64,000 nucleotides of DNA from Pseudomonas sp. 10-1B (GTDB lineage: Bacteria; Pseudomonadota; Gammaproteobacteria; Pseudomonadales; Pseudomonadaceae), in NCBI RefSeq assembly GCF_000935045.1, contig NZ_JYKS01000005.1:186001-250000 (forward strand). Reading direction: 5' to 3'. Made by a program: the position numbers and the translations under genes. Below the pieces are notes generated by a model that was not told where the DNA came from, searched no databases, and worked only from the letters and a program-made list of their open reading frames with translations. Below, in pieces: positions 44,843 to 53,358 of this stretch (the stretch's first letter is position 1; every line of letters starts with the position of its first letter).

Positions 44843-45454
44843 ATGAGCTACTCGAAACAAGACACCGGCCTACTGCTGGTCGACCCCTACAACGACTTCC
44901 TCAGCGAGGGCGGCAAACTCACCGGGCTGGCTAAGCCGGTGGCCGACCGTCTCGGCACGCTGGCCAATCTGCGTGCGGTGGTGACTGCCGCGCGCCGGGC
45001 TGGCATCCGCGTATTCTATGTGCCGCATCACCGTGCGCGGCCCGATGATTTCCAGGCCTGGCTGCATCCCAGTCCTTATCAACTGGGTGCGGCACGGGCT
45101 CAGGTGTTCGCGCTCGGCAGCTGGGGAGGGGAATGGCACCCTGACTTCAAGCCCCAGGCTGGGGATGTGCTGGTGCAAGAGCACTGGGGCGGTAGCGGCT
45201 TCGCCAATACCGACCTGGACCTGCAGCTCAAACAGCACGGAGTGCGCCAGGTCATCATCATTGGCCTGCTGGCCAACACTTGTATAGAGGCTACTTCGCG
45301 CTTCGCCGCCGAGTTGGGTTACCACGTGACGCTGGTACGCGATGCCACCGCAGCCTTCTCCGAGGAAGCGCTACATGCCGCCCATGAAATCAATGGGCCA
45401 ACCTTTGCGCACGCCATTATCACCACCGCCGAGCTGCTCGGCGAACTGGTTTGA
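44843..45454 (+). CDS. Isochorismatase-family cysteine hydrolase, second copy, 203 aa
   Basis: The fold is clear from LLLVDPYNDFL (Asp14) and GLLANTCIEATSRFAAELGYHVTLV with the cysteine. The usual catalytic lysine position reads VLVQEHWGGSGF, so no lysine is evident there; activity may differ from the first copy. The start at 44843 has GGAG seven bases before it; an in-frame upstream start at 44798 has none. The catalase gene begins 12 bases after it. Confidence 0.85.
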   Translation: MSYSKQDTGLLLVDPYNDFLSEGGKLTGLAKPVADRLGTLANLRAVVTAARRAGIRVFYVPHHRARPDDFQAWLHPSPYQLGAARAQVFALGSWGGEWHPDFKPQAGDVLVQEHWGGSGFANTDLDLQLKQHGVRQVIIIGLLANTCIEATSRFAAELGYHVTLVRDATAAFSEEALHAAHEINGPTFAHAIITTAELLGELV

Positions 45455-45466
45455 GGAGCAACCGTG

Positions 45467-46909
45467 ATGTCCGAGAAAAAACTGACCAACGCCGTCGGCG
45501 CCCCCGTCGTCGACAACAACAATACCCAGACCGCCGGCCCGCGCGGCCCAGCCCTGCTGCAGGACGTGTGGTTCCTGGAGAAGCTTGCCCACTTCGACCG
45601 CGAGGTGATCCCCGAGCGGCGCATGCACGCCAAAGGTTCCGGCGCCTACGGTAGCTTCACCGTCACCCATGACATCAGCCGCTACACCAAGGCAGCGCTG
45701 TTCTCCCAGGTGGGCAAGCAGACCGACATCTTCGTGCGATTTTCCACCGTCGCTGGCGAGCGCGGCGCGGCGGATGCCGAACGCGATATCCGCGGCTTCG
45801 CCGTGAAGTTCTATACCGAACAGGGCAACTGGGATCTGGTGGGCAACAACACCCCGGTGTTTTTCCTGCGCGACCCGCTGAATTTTCCTGACCTCAACCA
45901 CGCCGTGAAGCGCGACCCGCGCACCGGTATGCGCAGCGCGCAGAACAATTGGGACTTCTGGACCAACCTGCCAGAGGCCCTGCACCAGGTCACCATCGTC
46001 ATGAGCGACCGTGGCGTGCCGGATGGCTACCGGCACATGCATGGCTTTGGCAGCCACACCTTCAGCTTTATCAACGCCGCCAACGAACGGTACTGGGTGA
46101 AATTCACCTGGAAGACCCAGCAGGGCATCCGCAACCTCAGCGATGCCGAGGCCGGCCAGATAGTGGCCGCCGACCGCGAGAGTAGCCAACGCGATTTGTA
46201 CGACAACATTGAGCAGGGCAATTTCCCGCGTTGGACCTTCTATGTCCAGATCATGCCGGAGAATGAAGCAGGTCAATACCACATCAACCCCTTCGACCTG
46301 ACCAAGGTGTGGCCGCACAAGGACTACCCGCTGATTGAGGTCGGCGTGCTGGAGCTCAACCGCAACCCGGAGAACGTCTTCGCCGAGGTCGAGCAGGCTG
46401 CGTTCAATCCGGCCCACGTGGTGCCAGGCATCGGTTTCTCGCCGGACAAGATGCTGCAGGGGCGGCTGTTCTCCTACGGCGATGCGCAGCGCTATCGGCT
46501 CGGCGTCAACCACACGCACATCCCGGTCAATGCGCCGCGCTGCCCGTTCCACAGCTACCACCGTGACGGCCAGATGCGCGTCGATGGCAATCAGGGCTCA
46601 CGCCTCGCCTACCAGCCCAACAGCTACGGCGAGTGGACCGAGCAACCGGAGCACGCGGAACCGCCGCTGACCCTGGAAGGCGCTGCCGACCACTGGAATC
46701 ACCGGGTCGATGATGACTACTACTCGCAGCCCGGCGCGCTTTTCCGGCTGATGTCGCCAGCGCAGCAGCAGGCGTTGTTCGATAACACGGCGCGAGCAAT
46801 CAGGGGGGCTAATCAAGAGGTTATCGAGCGGCATATTAGCAATTGCAGCAAAGCTGATCCGGCTTATGGGGCTGGCGTTGCAGTCGCAGTCGAACGTCTC
46901 GGCCGTTGA
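45467..46909 (+). CDS. katA: Monofunctional haem catalase, small-subunit type, 480 aa
   Basis: A clade-3 catalase. The distal histidine is near residue 54 ([13 protein letters not shown]), the asparagine near 127 ([10 protein letters not shown]), and the haem-binding tyrosine near 337 ([14 protein letters not shown]). Length and C-terminus are normal. GAGGAGC precedes the start. It closes the operon that begins at 41374; catalase at the end of an operon of hydrolases suggests that one of those enzymes makes or meets hydrogen peroxide. The symbol is by type only. Confidence 0.93.
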   Translation: MSEKKLTNAVGAPVVDNNNTQTAGPRGPALLQDVWFLEKLAHFDREVIPERRMHAKGSGAYGSFTVTHDISRYTKAALFSQVGKQTDIFVRFSTVAGERGAADAERDIRGFAVKFYTEQGNWDLVGNNTPVFFLRDPLNFPDLNHAVKRDPRTGMRSAQNNWDFWTNLPEALHQVTIVMSDRGVPDGYRHMHGFGSHTFSFINAANERYWVKFTWKTQQGIRNLSDAEAGQIVAADRESSQRDLYDNIEQGNFPRWTFYVQIMPENEAGQYHINPFDLTKVWPHKDYPLIEVGVLELNRNPENVFAEVEQAAFNPAHVVPGIGFSPDKMLQGRLFSYGDAQRYRLGVNHTHIPVNAPRCPFHSYHRDGQMRVDGNQGSRLAYQPNSYGEWTEQPEHAEPPLTLEGAADHWNHRVDDDYYSQPGALFRLMSPAQQQALFDNTARAIRGANQEVIERHISNCSKADPAYGAGVAVAVERLGR

Positions 46910-47061
46910 GGCCGTTACTTTTTTGCAATGCAGCGGTCCGGACAGCCACTCCCGGGCTCGGGGAACAGTAATACGAGCCATAAGGGTAAACCTCTTTGTC
47001 GAATCGGATTAATCGCCAACGACCCGCTAAAACGGCTGGCAGCTGTCGGATTTCGACGGCC

Positions 47062-47099
47062 CCCCCGTAAAACCCGGCAGAAGGCGGGTTTTACGGGGG
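47062..47099. terminator. Strong 15-bp hairpin at the left island junction
   Basis: CCCCCGTAAAACCCG, loop GCAGAAGG, then the exact complement. The loop and position relative to the tRNA-end remnant resemble the hairpins at 49297-49318 and 62386-62407 in the right island ends, so this may be a diverged third copy. Confidence 0.6.
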
Positions 47100-47136
47100 T
47101 TCCAGAGATTTTGGTAGCCTTCGCTGGAACCTGAAC

Positions 47137-47279
47137 TGGTGCGGAGACAGACGGACGGTTGTTGGTAGTGAGGGCTCGGTTTTAGTAGGGCTGGAATTTG
47201 GTGGATTTTTCGATGTACCTCAAAGGTTATCTATAAAAAAATCAGCTATTTATGGCTTTCGGTGGAATCGAATCGGGAA
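47137..47279. repeat. Island left end, copy 1 (att-like)
   Basis: Starts with the tRNA-Thr 3'-end remnant TGGTGCGGAGACAG and continues through ACGGTTGTTGG and GGGCTGGAATTTGGTGGATTT to GGTGGAATCGAATCGG. It matches 49363-49503 over about 140 bases at roughly 85 percent by eye. Confidence 0.8.
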
Positions 47280-47469
47280 TTTTTGGGCTGTTTAAATTGG
47301 TACACAGCGAGAGCAGGAGATTGCATACCGCTTGGCCATTGAGCCCTAACCGCGAAGCCCTGGGGATGCTGATGGGGCCAAGCAAAATAAATGTAGTGCC
47401 CAAGCATGCAAAAAAGCACCACTCAAGCGATGATGAGGCAAAACGCCACCACCCATAAGGACATACCTC

Positions 47470-49164
47470 TTGGAAGCCTCTTCAACCATTCGCAACATGC
47501 TGGCCAACAACCGCATCGTCGTGCCCACATATCAACGCGCTTATGCCTGGGATACGCCAGCTGAAGGTTCAACCCGCGTCAGTCAGACAGCGGTATTTCT
47601 ATCCGACCTGGAAGCCTATCGCAGCAGCAACTCCCGCAGCCCTTATTACTTTGGCCATTTCCTATTTGAGCAGACACAGGGAGAGTACCGGGTAATTGAC
47701 GGCCAGCAGCGCCTGACCACGATCACGCTGTTTCTAGCTGCATTGTTCGCATGCCTACAAGCCAAGCGCGCACTCACCGAAGATGAGCAGGACTGCTACA
47801 AAGACATGATCAAGCGGGAAAGTCAGATCCGCTTCAAGACGGTCGGTTACGACAACCAGACCTTTGTCGATTATGTGATCAACCAGTCCAGAACCGTCGC
47901 CCCTGCTTCGCTGACCACATCTGCCCAGCGGCTCATCAATGCTTTCGACTTCTTCAAAAAGAAGCTGGGTTCTCAGCCTGAAGCCTTCCTGACCGACATG
48001 CTGCGAATCGTGTCCCAGGCATCATGCAGTACACACCCAGTGCGGGACGAGGCTGAAGCCATCCAGATGTTCATCTTCCAGAACAACCGCGGCAAGCGCC
48101 CATCCAACCTTGAGGTGGTTAAGGCGCAGTTCATGTATGCCATCCATCTTCACAGCGAAGATCAAGAAGCGCGGGACAACCTGATCGAAGAGATCCAGAA
48201 CCGCTTCGAAACCATCTACAAGTCGATCTCGGCAATTGATTACCGCATCAATGAAGACGACGTGCTGCAGCACACCTTGCGCGTTCACTTCAATTCGCTG
48301 TGGGAAAGCGGTGCGCTGGACCGGATTGAGAAAATGCTTACAGCAGAGTCGCCTCTTGAGTTTGTGAAAGACTTCACCAGCTCACTGGCCATCAGTTTCG
48401 AACATTTAACGGCATTTTTCGGCGCTGACGAGCGAAGCAGTTTTCCGATTCACTCACTGGTGAGCTTGGGCGGAATCGGGATTGTACTGCCATTTATTCT
48501 CAAGGCCTACCGCTTTGGTCTTCCTCTCCCGGACAAGAACCAGCTTTGTGTTGTCTTTGAAAGCCTGATCATCCGACATCGCCTGATTGGCACTCGTGCG
48601 GATATCACATCCCGCATTAATGATACTTACGAGGCATTTACCAGTGACGCACCGGCGATAGGGCCTATCCTTGAGAACATCGAGCGTCTCAAGACTGTAG
48701 GCAGTGGGTGGTGGGCATATTGGAACAATGAAAAACTGGCAGAGGCTCTAGAATGGGGTATCAGACACTCCACCGCTAGGCACCTGCTATGGAAATACGA
48801 AGTACACCTGGAAGGACAAGGTCAGCGCGGTTATGAGCCGCGGCGTAATGACGACATCAAGCGTCCAGAACTGGAGCACATCGCCCCAACCACCGAGCCC
48901 ACAGCTAGTCCTCATGGTTACGGCGCCTACGACGAAACCTTCAAGAGCGAATACCTGAACTGCCTCGGCAATTACCTTCTGGTGTCAAAGTCCCACAACT
49001 GCGCAGTGGGAAACATTCCATTTTCCGAAAAGTTGGAAACATACCAGCACAACTTCCAACAACGGGAAATAGCAAAATTTGTCAGCGCAGGTAGTATTTG
49101 GGACCAAAATGCAATCCAGATCCGGCACGATAAAATCGTCGCAACACTGATGGCTGAGCTTTAA
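47470..49164 (+). CDS. GmrSD-type (DUF262-DUF1524) type IV restriction enzyme, 564 aa
   Basis: A single-chain fusion of the ParB-like DUF262 domain and an HNH nuclease domain. DUF262 shows VVPTYQRAYAWD near 18-28 and RVIDGQQRLTT near 74-84, the nucleotide-binding motif. DUF1524 shows RPELEHIAPT near 466-475 and GNYLLVSKSHNCAVGN followed by K and an F. Relatives cut glucosylated or otherwise modified phage DNA. The start is TTG with AAGGA ten bases upstream. It is the only cargo of the mini-island and is followed by a strong hairpin. Confidence 0.88.
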   Translation: MEASSTIRNMLANNRIVVPTYQRAYAWDTPAEGSTRVSQTAVFLSDLEAYRSSNSRSPYYFGHFLFEQTQGEYRVIDGQQRLTTITLFLAALFACLQAKRALTEDEQDCYKDMIKRESQIRFKTVGYDNQTFVDYVINQSRTVAPASLTTSAQRLINAFDFFKKKLGSQPEAFLTDMLRIVSQASCSTHPVRDEAEAIQMFIFQNNRGKRPSNLEVVKAQFMYAIHLHSEDQEARDNLIEEIQNRFETIYKSISAIDYRINEDDVLQHTLRVHFNSLWESGALDRIEKMLTAESPLEFVKDFTSSLAISFEHLTAFFGADERSSFPIHSLVSLGGIGIVLPFILKAYRFGLPLPDKNQLCVVFESLIIRHRLIGTRADITSRINDTYEAFTSDAPAIGPILENIERLKTVGSGWWAYWNNEKLAEALEWGIRHSTARHLLWKYEVHLEGQGQRGYEPRRNDDIKRPELEHIAPTTEPTASPHGYGAYDETFKSEYLNCLGNYLLVSKSHNCAVGNIPFSEKLETYQHNFQQREIAKFVSAGSIWDQNAIQIRHDKIVATLMAEL

Positions 49165-49177
49165 GTAAACTAAACTC

Positions 49178-49210
49178 TGCCCTCAGTCATAAAAATCATG
49201 ACTGAGGGCA
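49178..49210 (+). terminator. Hairpin after the GmrSD gene
   Basis: TGCCCTCAGTCAT and ATGACTGAGGGCA form a perfect 13-bp stem with a seven-base A-rich loop, 12 bases after the stop. Confidence 0.8.
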
Positions 49211-49231
49211 TGTCATGGTGGAAAGACACCG

Positions 49232-49376
49232 CCCCCAAACACACCCCTGATTAATGGGGATTTTGTTGGTTTCCGACAGAGGCTTATGGAAATGAAAAAC
49301 CGGCTAGAAGGCCGGTTTAGAGTATTTCCAAAATATTCAGCGGAATGCAGTGGAGTTGGATGTGGTGCGGAGACAG
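49232..49376. repeat. Island right end, copy 1
   Basis: A 145-base direct repeat of 62322-62466. It includes CCCCAAACACACCCC, GGGGATTTTGTTGG, the hairpin AAACCGGC-tagaag-GCCGGTTT, GCGGAATGCAGTGGAG and the tRNA-Thr 3'-end remnant TGGTGCGGAGACAG. In the second copy this sequence lies directly upstream of the integrase gene, which is missing here. Confidence 0.9.
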
Positions 49377-49503
49377 CGGACGGTTGTTGGCCGTGAGGGC
49401 CCGGTTTCCGTGGGGCTGGAATTTGGTGGATTTTTTGGTGTGTCTCATAGGATATCTACAAGCCAATCAGCTACTTATGGCTTTCAGTGGAATCGAATCG
49501 GAA
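49363..49503. repeat. Island left end, copy 2 (att-like)
   Basis: Matches 47137-47279. It overlaps the end of the first island's right end by the tRNA remnant, as expected when two islands sit in tandem at one attachment site. Confidence 0.8.
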
Positions 49504-49748
49504 CTTGCAGAGGATCCAATGAGAGCTACGCCCACCCGCTTTGAAAGATAGGTGAGGAACGACAGAAAACGACCCATTGCTGCCCTTCAGGAAGGGCAGC
49601 TAACGGCCAAAAGCGGACGTTTACTTAGGCCCGATTTTGGGTTACCGAGGCATCTACGAAGCCTGGGACGATTCAGGTTGGTGCTCCACCACTCAAAGCT
49701 CCAGCGCTTCCTAGCCGACGGCGGGGAATCCTACAGTGCCTGGCTCGA

Positions 49749-51455
49749 TTACCACAGATCTTGGAAGCTGGGCCCATCGGACATTGGTGGTTGAGAGGGT
49801 CGACCAATTTGAATGGTCACCGGAATCGGAAAATCTACCCCCACCATTGCAACTTCACCCTGCTTTAGGTTTGGCAGGAATGCAGCCGCTGAACGATCGA
49901 TCTCCCCACATGCACGCTCGACAACTTCTCTATCTCGATCATTGGTCAGTCGATGCACTAGAAGAGTGCCCATCTGGCTCAATACACCTTCGGTAATGTC
50001 CCTAGGTCGTTGAGTTGCGAGGCAGATGTTCAATCCGTACTTACGGCCCTCTTTGGCAATCAGTTCAAATGCATCGAGATTCTGAAGGTCGTCCTCGTTA
50101 CCGAGGGTCTTGCCGAGGAAGTTATGAGCTTCATCGAGAATCACTACCAATGGGCTCCGGCGGAACGCTTCACTTCTGGCACGTTGCAGGAGCAGTCGTC
50201 CTATTGCATTGGCAATTACTTCCCGTGCATTAAATTCATAACCGATGGAGCTCAGGCAAATCCTGAACAGACGTTTATCACCCTCCAAGAAAGCATCAAG
50301 GTTATCAACAAGACTCGGTAGGTCGACTGCAGGGCTGAAAACGCAGCTGAGTGAGCGGGAGCTCATCACACTCATAATCCGGGTCATGAGCGAGGAACAG
50401 TACGAAAGCTCATTGCTCGCGCCCCCCCAGCGATCCATTTTATCTGCGCCGGCATCCGGATAGCAGCATTCTTGGACAACCTGCTGAACGAGGTGCCTAG
50501 GCTCGAATGGTTGGCTGGGGTTACCGACCAAGCTAGCGTTGTTGTCGCGTCTCATCGCTTCTCGGTAGGTGTTCTTAGATTGGCTGACCTTGCGCACAAT
50601 TCCCCTAGGGAACAGATCTGGTGCAAGTGCCGCTAGCCGTAAACTTTTAATCGCTTCCCTAAGCTTTGGCCCTTGGGTCTTTCCTGAAGGCTGGAACAAG
50701 GCAATAAAGTCGGTTTCCGCAAAACTTGTGGGAGGGATGGCGACTTCAATCGACTCTGCGCTTCGATGTATAGGTTCACCTAGGTGGCAATGAACGGTGT
50801 CGGCCCCGTTCAGCGATCGATACTCTCCAGTAGCATCGATCAATACGAGCTTGCATGAGAATTTTCGGCATTCTTGAATCAACTTGGATGTTGTCCAGCT
50901 CTTGCCGCCACCTGTCGAGCCCAAAACTGCGCAGTGTCGGCCGAATAGCTTCTCTGGGGTGACCGCGATTGGGAACCCGTTATCACCCGCAACATGTCCT
51001 AGATCCAGAGTGACGCGTGGCACTTCTGCGTCTACTCCTGCAGAAGTCAACACCGGGATTTGGGATATGAACTCACCAGGAGCGGAGTAGACTCGATCAC
51101 CTAGCCGAGGATAAGAGCTGACTCCGGCTGTGATCTTAAGGGTGTGAGGGTTTACCGAACCCAATAGGCGAATGAACCCAATAGCGTCGATCTGACGAAT
51201 CCCTGCAAAATCTTGAGAGATTTCAGTGCGATCGCGGTCGGGAAGATTGACCTCCGTGATACGCCCCAGCAGTACTGTCTGCTGGCCCTCGATCAAGACA
51301 AGTTCGCCTACTTCACCCTTGCCATAGCGATTTTTTCCTAGATAGTGCCCGCTTACCTCGCCCGCATGGGCAAGGTTTGTTTTGATGAGTTGAGCACTGA
51401 CACTAGATACCACCCCTATTTTCAGGGTGCTGGCCAATATTCCGTCCAGTGCCAT
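49749..51455 (-). CDS. HerA-like ATPase of a SIR2-HerA defence pair, 568 aa
   Basis: An FtsK/HerA-family hexameric ATPase. An N-terminal barrel (about 1-150) precedes Walker A LGSTGGGKSWTT (178-189); Walker B is PLVVILDEAHNF (435-446) and the sensor region is ATQRPRD (480-486). It starts three bases after the SIR2 gene stop. SIR2-HerA pairs assemble large complexes that degrade NAD (and in some cases cut DNA) on phage infection, halting growth. All motifs look intact. Confidence 0.88.
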   Translation of the reverse strand: MALDGILASTLKIGVVSSVSAQLIKTNLAHAGEVSGHYLGKNRYGKGEVGELVLIEGQQTVLLGRITEVNLPDRDRTEISQDFAGIRQIDAIGFIRLLGSVNPHTLKITAGVSSYPRLGDRVYSAPGEFISQIPVLTSAGVDAEVPRVTLDLGHVAGDNGFPIAVTPEKLFGRHCAVLGSTGGGKSWTTSKLIQECRKFSCKLVLIDATGEYRSLNGADTVHCHLGEPIHRSAESIEVAIPPTSFAETDFIALFQPSGKTQGPKLREAIKSLRLAALAPDLFPRGIVRKVSQSKNTYREAMRRDNNASLVGNPSQPFEPRHLVQQVVQECCYPDAGADKMDRWGGASNELSYCSSLMTRIMSVMSSRSLSCVFSPAVDLPSLVDNLDAFLEGDKRLFRICLSSIGYEFNAREVIANAIGRLLLQRARSEAFRRSPLVVILDEAHNFLGKTLGNEDDLQNLDAFELIAKEGRKYGLNICLATQRPRDITEGVLSQMGTLLVHRLTNDRDREVVERACGEIDRSAAAFLPNLKQGEVAMVGVDFPIPVTIQIGRPSQPPMSDGPSFQDLW

Positions 51456-51458
51456 CGA

Positions 51459-52697
51459 TTAGGCCCCTCCCTTTACACGTCTCACGGCGTTTGCTAACTG
51501 CTCTGCAGGCGAAGCGGTACGCAGATGTGGGATGTGGCTGACCATGTCACCGAATGAGCCGCTGACGAAATGGATATCGAAGCCTTCCATCGCAAGGTCA
51601 TGGAATTTTCCCCAATAGGGGCTTGAACCATGTTGGCCGCGATTGTGTAGGTGAGTGATGCCCTGAAAATCACAGAGGATGAGTTTGAGGCTTGGGTTGG
51701 ACTGAATCGCAGAGTAGATGGGCTCGGAGAGGTGATCATCGTTGAAGCCGAAACCCGCAATAATTAAGCAGCTATTGGGCTGTCGCAAAAACTCCAAAAA
51801 CCTTGATAGGAGCTCAAGGTGTGGCTGTAGGAATGCTTGCTGATATTTTCCCTTTGCCGGATAGATCAAACAGGCATTCTCTGGGGCGGGAGCAGCATGC
51901 TCGTAAATCTCTGTACCTTCACGACTCCAGCTTACGGAGCCATGAAGCTTCAGGAGGTGGTAAATACCCTCTGTAAATTCGTGGCTGTCCGCCTCCCGTC
52001 GCACGATGTCATAGGTGAAGTGCTTTCCATCGAATCTGCGCTTTCGGGTGTACGAGAAGCCATCAATGGTAACCATCCCTAGATCAGACGCAGCGGTTTC
52101 AAAGCACATGTCGTAGTTCGTAGTGAATACCCTTAGTCGAGGATCTCTAACCCTGCGCCTCGCCAACTTCTGCAACAGATTCCTGTACGCTGAGATGTCG
52201 GAATTATCGCTGTTCATAAACTCCGAGCAGGCGTGAAGAATCAAGGCTTTCACATCGTTAACAAATGCGCTGACTCCCGCGTCGCTGTTGAACGCCAAGT
52301 AGGCGTCGCACTGGGACAAAAAGTGCTCGATGTTTGGGTTGTTTCTCTCAAGATAACGGACGGTATCTGCGACTTGTGCAGCGCGTTCGGAGAGCCTGTT
52401 TTGCTCCTCTGGGCACATCGCTCGTTGCCATAACTCCCACATGCTCGGGCCGCCGACGGCGCCAAGCGAAGTACCGCTTCCCGCAAAGAATCCTAGGTTC
52501 GGGATTTGAAGTGCGGACGCAAACATGGCCGAAAGCGCGGCTTTATTGGCGCGCACTTGTTCATCATCAGCTTCATCTGTTGACTTCAGTGCCGTGAAGG
52601 CCTCCTCAGTCAACGGCAGCCACTCGGCGGCACCTGGCGAGAGGTAAGCCTGTTGCCCCTTAAGTTTGTCGTTGAGTGGGACTACTTCGTCTGTCAT
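51459..52697 (-). CDS. SIR2-domain NADase of a SIR2-HerA defence pair, 412 aa
   Basis: The SIR2 fold is shown by LGFFAGSGTSLGAVGGPSMW (68-87, nucleotide loop), VFTTNYDMCFE (190-200) with the catalytic asparagine, LLKLHGSVSW (248-257) with the catalytic histidine, and CLIIAGFGFNDDHLS. Defence SIR2 proteins hydrolyse NAD. It is the first gene of the operon and is followed at once by the HerA gene, matching the described SIR2-HerA (Nezha) system. Confidence 0.88.
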   Translation of the reverse strand: MTDEVVPLNDKLKGQQAYLSPGAAEWLPLTEEAFTALKSTDEADDEQVRANKAALSAMFASALQIPNLGFFAGSGTSLGAVGGPSMWELWQRAMCPEEQNRLSERAAQVADTVRYLERNNPNIEHFLSQCDAYLAFNSDAGVSAFVNDVKALILHACSEFMNSDNSDISAYRNLLQKLARRRVRDPRLRVFTTNYDMCFETAASDLGMVTIDGFSYTRKRRFDGKHFTYDIVRREADSHEFTEGIYHLLKLHGSVSWSREGTEIYEHAAPAPENACLIYPAKGKYQQAFLQPHLELLSRFLEFLRQPNSCLIIAGFGFNDDHLSEPIYSAIQSNPSLKLILCDFQGITHLHNRGQHGSSPYWGKFHDLAMEGFDIHFVSGSFGDMVSHIPHLRTASPAEQLANAVRRVKGGA

Positions 52698-53106
52698 GAC
52701 ACGATCCTTTGTCTATGGCTAACCGCATCTATCCGAGTCGAGCGATAAGCCGAAGGGGCTGAAGATGGGGACGCTGTATGGGAAGAATTGATGGGCGTCA
52801 TAGTGCCATGATGCAATCACTCGAGGAAGCTGCGTTGCATGGCATGCACCGAGCGCTGAGGTGGCGGAATTGGGGAGCCAGACAGGTGCGATCTCTACGG
52901 TCTCTAGCTTCGTCACAGTGCCCATCAGCATACTTCCGCCGGTAGCTCTAGTCAGGCAATACAGCCCGCTGCGCGGGACCGTGCAGAAAGTGCCAGTACC
53001 GCGCAGACGGTCGCCGGTGTCGCCTAACATCTGCTGTGAGTGTGCAAGGTGTTGGTGCTGGTCAAATCGCCCCAAATTTCGTAGACAGTAATCTAGGTTG
53101 GATCAC
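52698..53106. other. Non-coding gap upstream of the SIR2 gene
   Basis: Short frames on both strands (e.g. 52719-53075 minus, 52861-53091 plus) have no recognisable domain and no good start. The SIR2-HerA promoter should lie here. A hairpin and an IS remnant follow on the right. Confidence 0.5.
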
Positions 53107-53163
53107 AAAAGGGGACGGACTTATTTTTCAGCAGAAGCTTCAAAAATAAATCCGTCCCCTTTT
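53107..53163. repeat. 22-bp hairpin next to the IS remnant
   Basis: AAAAGGGGACGGACTTATTT (plus TT) and its complement with one mismatch enclose a 13-base loop. The same GGGGACGGATTTATTTTT signature is known to me from intergenic regions near small transposase genes in many proteobacteria; the role is unknown. Confidence 0.75.
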
Positions 53164-53164
53164 G

Positions 53165-53358
53165 ATGCGCCAGTTTGCTCGACTGACGCTCAGCGCGCCG
53201 ATTCCCGAAGACACGACGATCATGAATTTCCGGCACCTGCTGGAGAAGCATCAGCTCGCGGCAGGGATTCTGGAAACCATCAACAACTACCTGCAAGACA
53301 AAGGCCTGTCGTTGCGCCAGGGCACGATTGTCGAAGCCACCATCATCCACCAGCCCTT
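53165..53358 (+). pseudogene. IS5-family transposase remnant
   Basis: RQFARLTLSAPIPEDTTIMN, FRHLLEKHQLAAGILETIN and GLSLRQGTIVEATIIH are the N-terminal domain of IS5-group transposases. The normal continuation (APSSTKN...) is absent after about 53352, where the sequence changes to the end of the convergent membrane-protein gene. It is a dead fragment of about 65 codons. Confidence 0.8.

Larger units (their letters stand above)
46910..47469. other. Gap between catalase and the GmrSD gene, with island end
   Basis: No gene is supported. It holds a 15-bp perfect hairpin at 47062-47099 (CCCCCGTAAAACCCG and its complement), a 14-base remnant of the tRNA-Thr 3' end at 47137 (TGGTGCGGAGACAG) and the left end shared with the second island. 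Confidence 0.7.
47137..49376. mobile_element. Integrase-less mini-island carrying only GmrSD
   Basis: The left end matches the left end of the neighbouring island, and the right end (49232-49376) matches that island's integrase-upstream region and tRNA-end. Between them lies one gene, a type IV restriction enzyme; no integrase frame exists. This is the structure of a cis-mobilisable element that depends on a related integrase in trans, or of an island that lost its integrase. Confidence 0.65.

Noticed and set aside
52719..53091. Two frames (118 and 76 codons) on opposite strands upstream of SIR2
   Set aside because: Neither has a recognised domain or a good start; they overlap each other.
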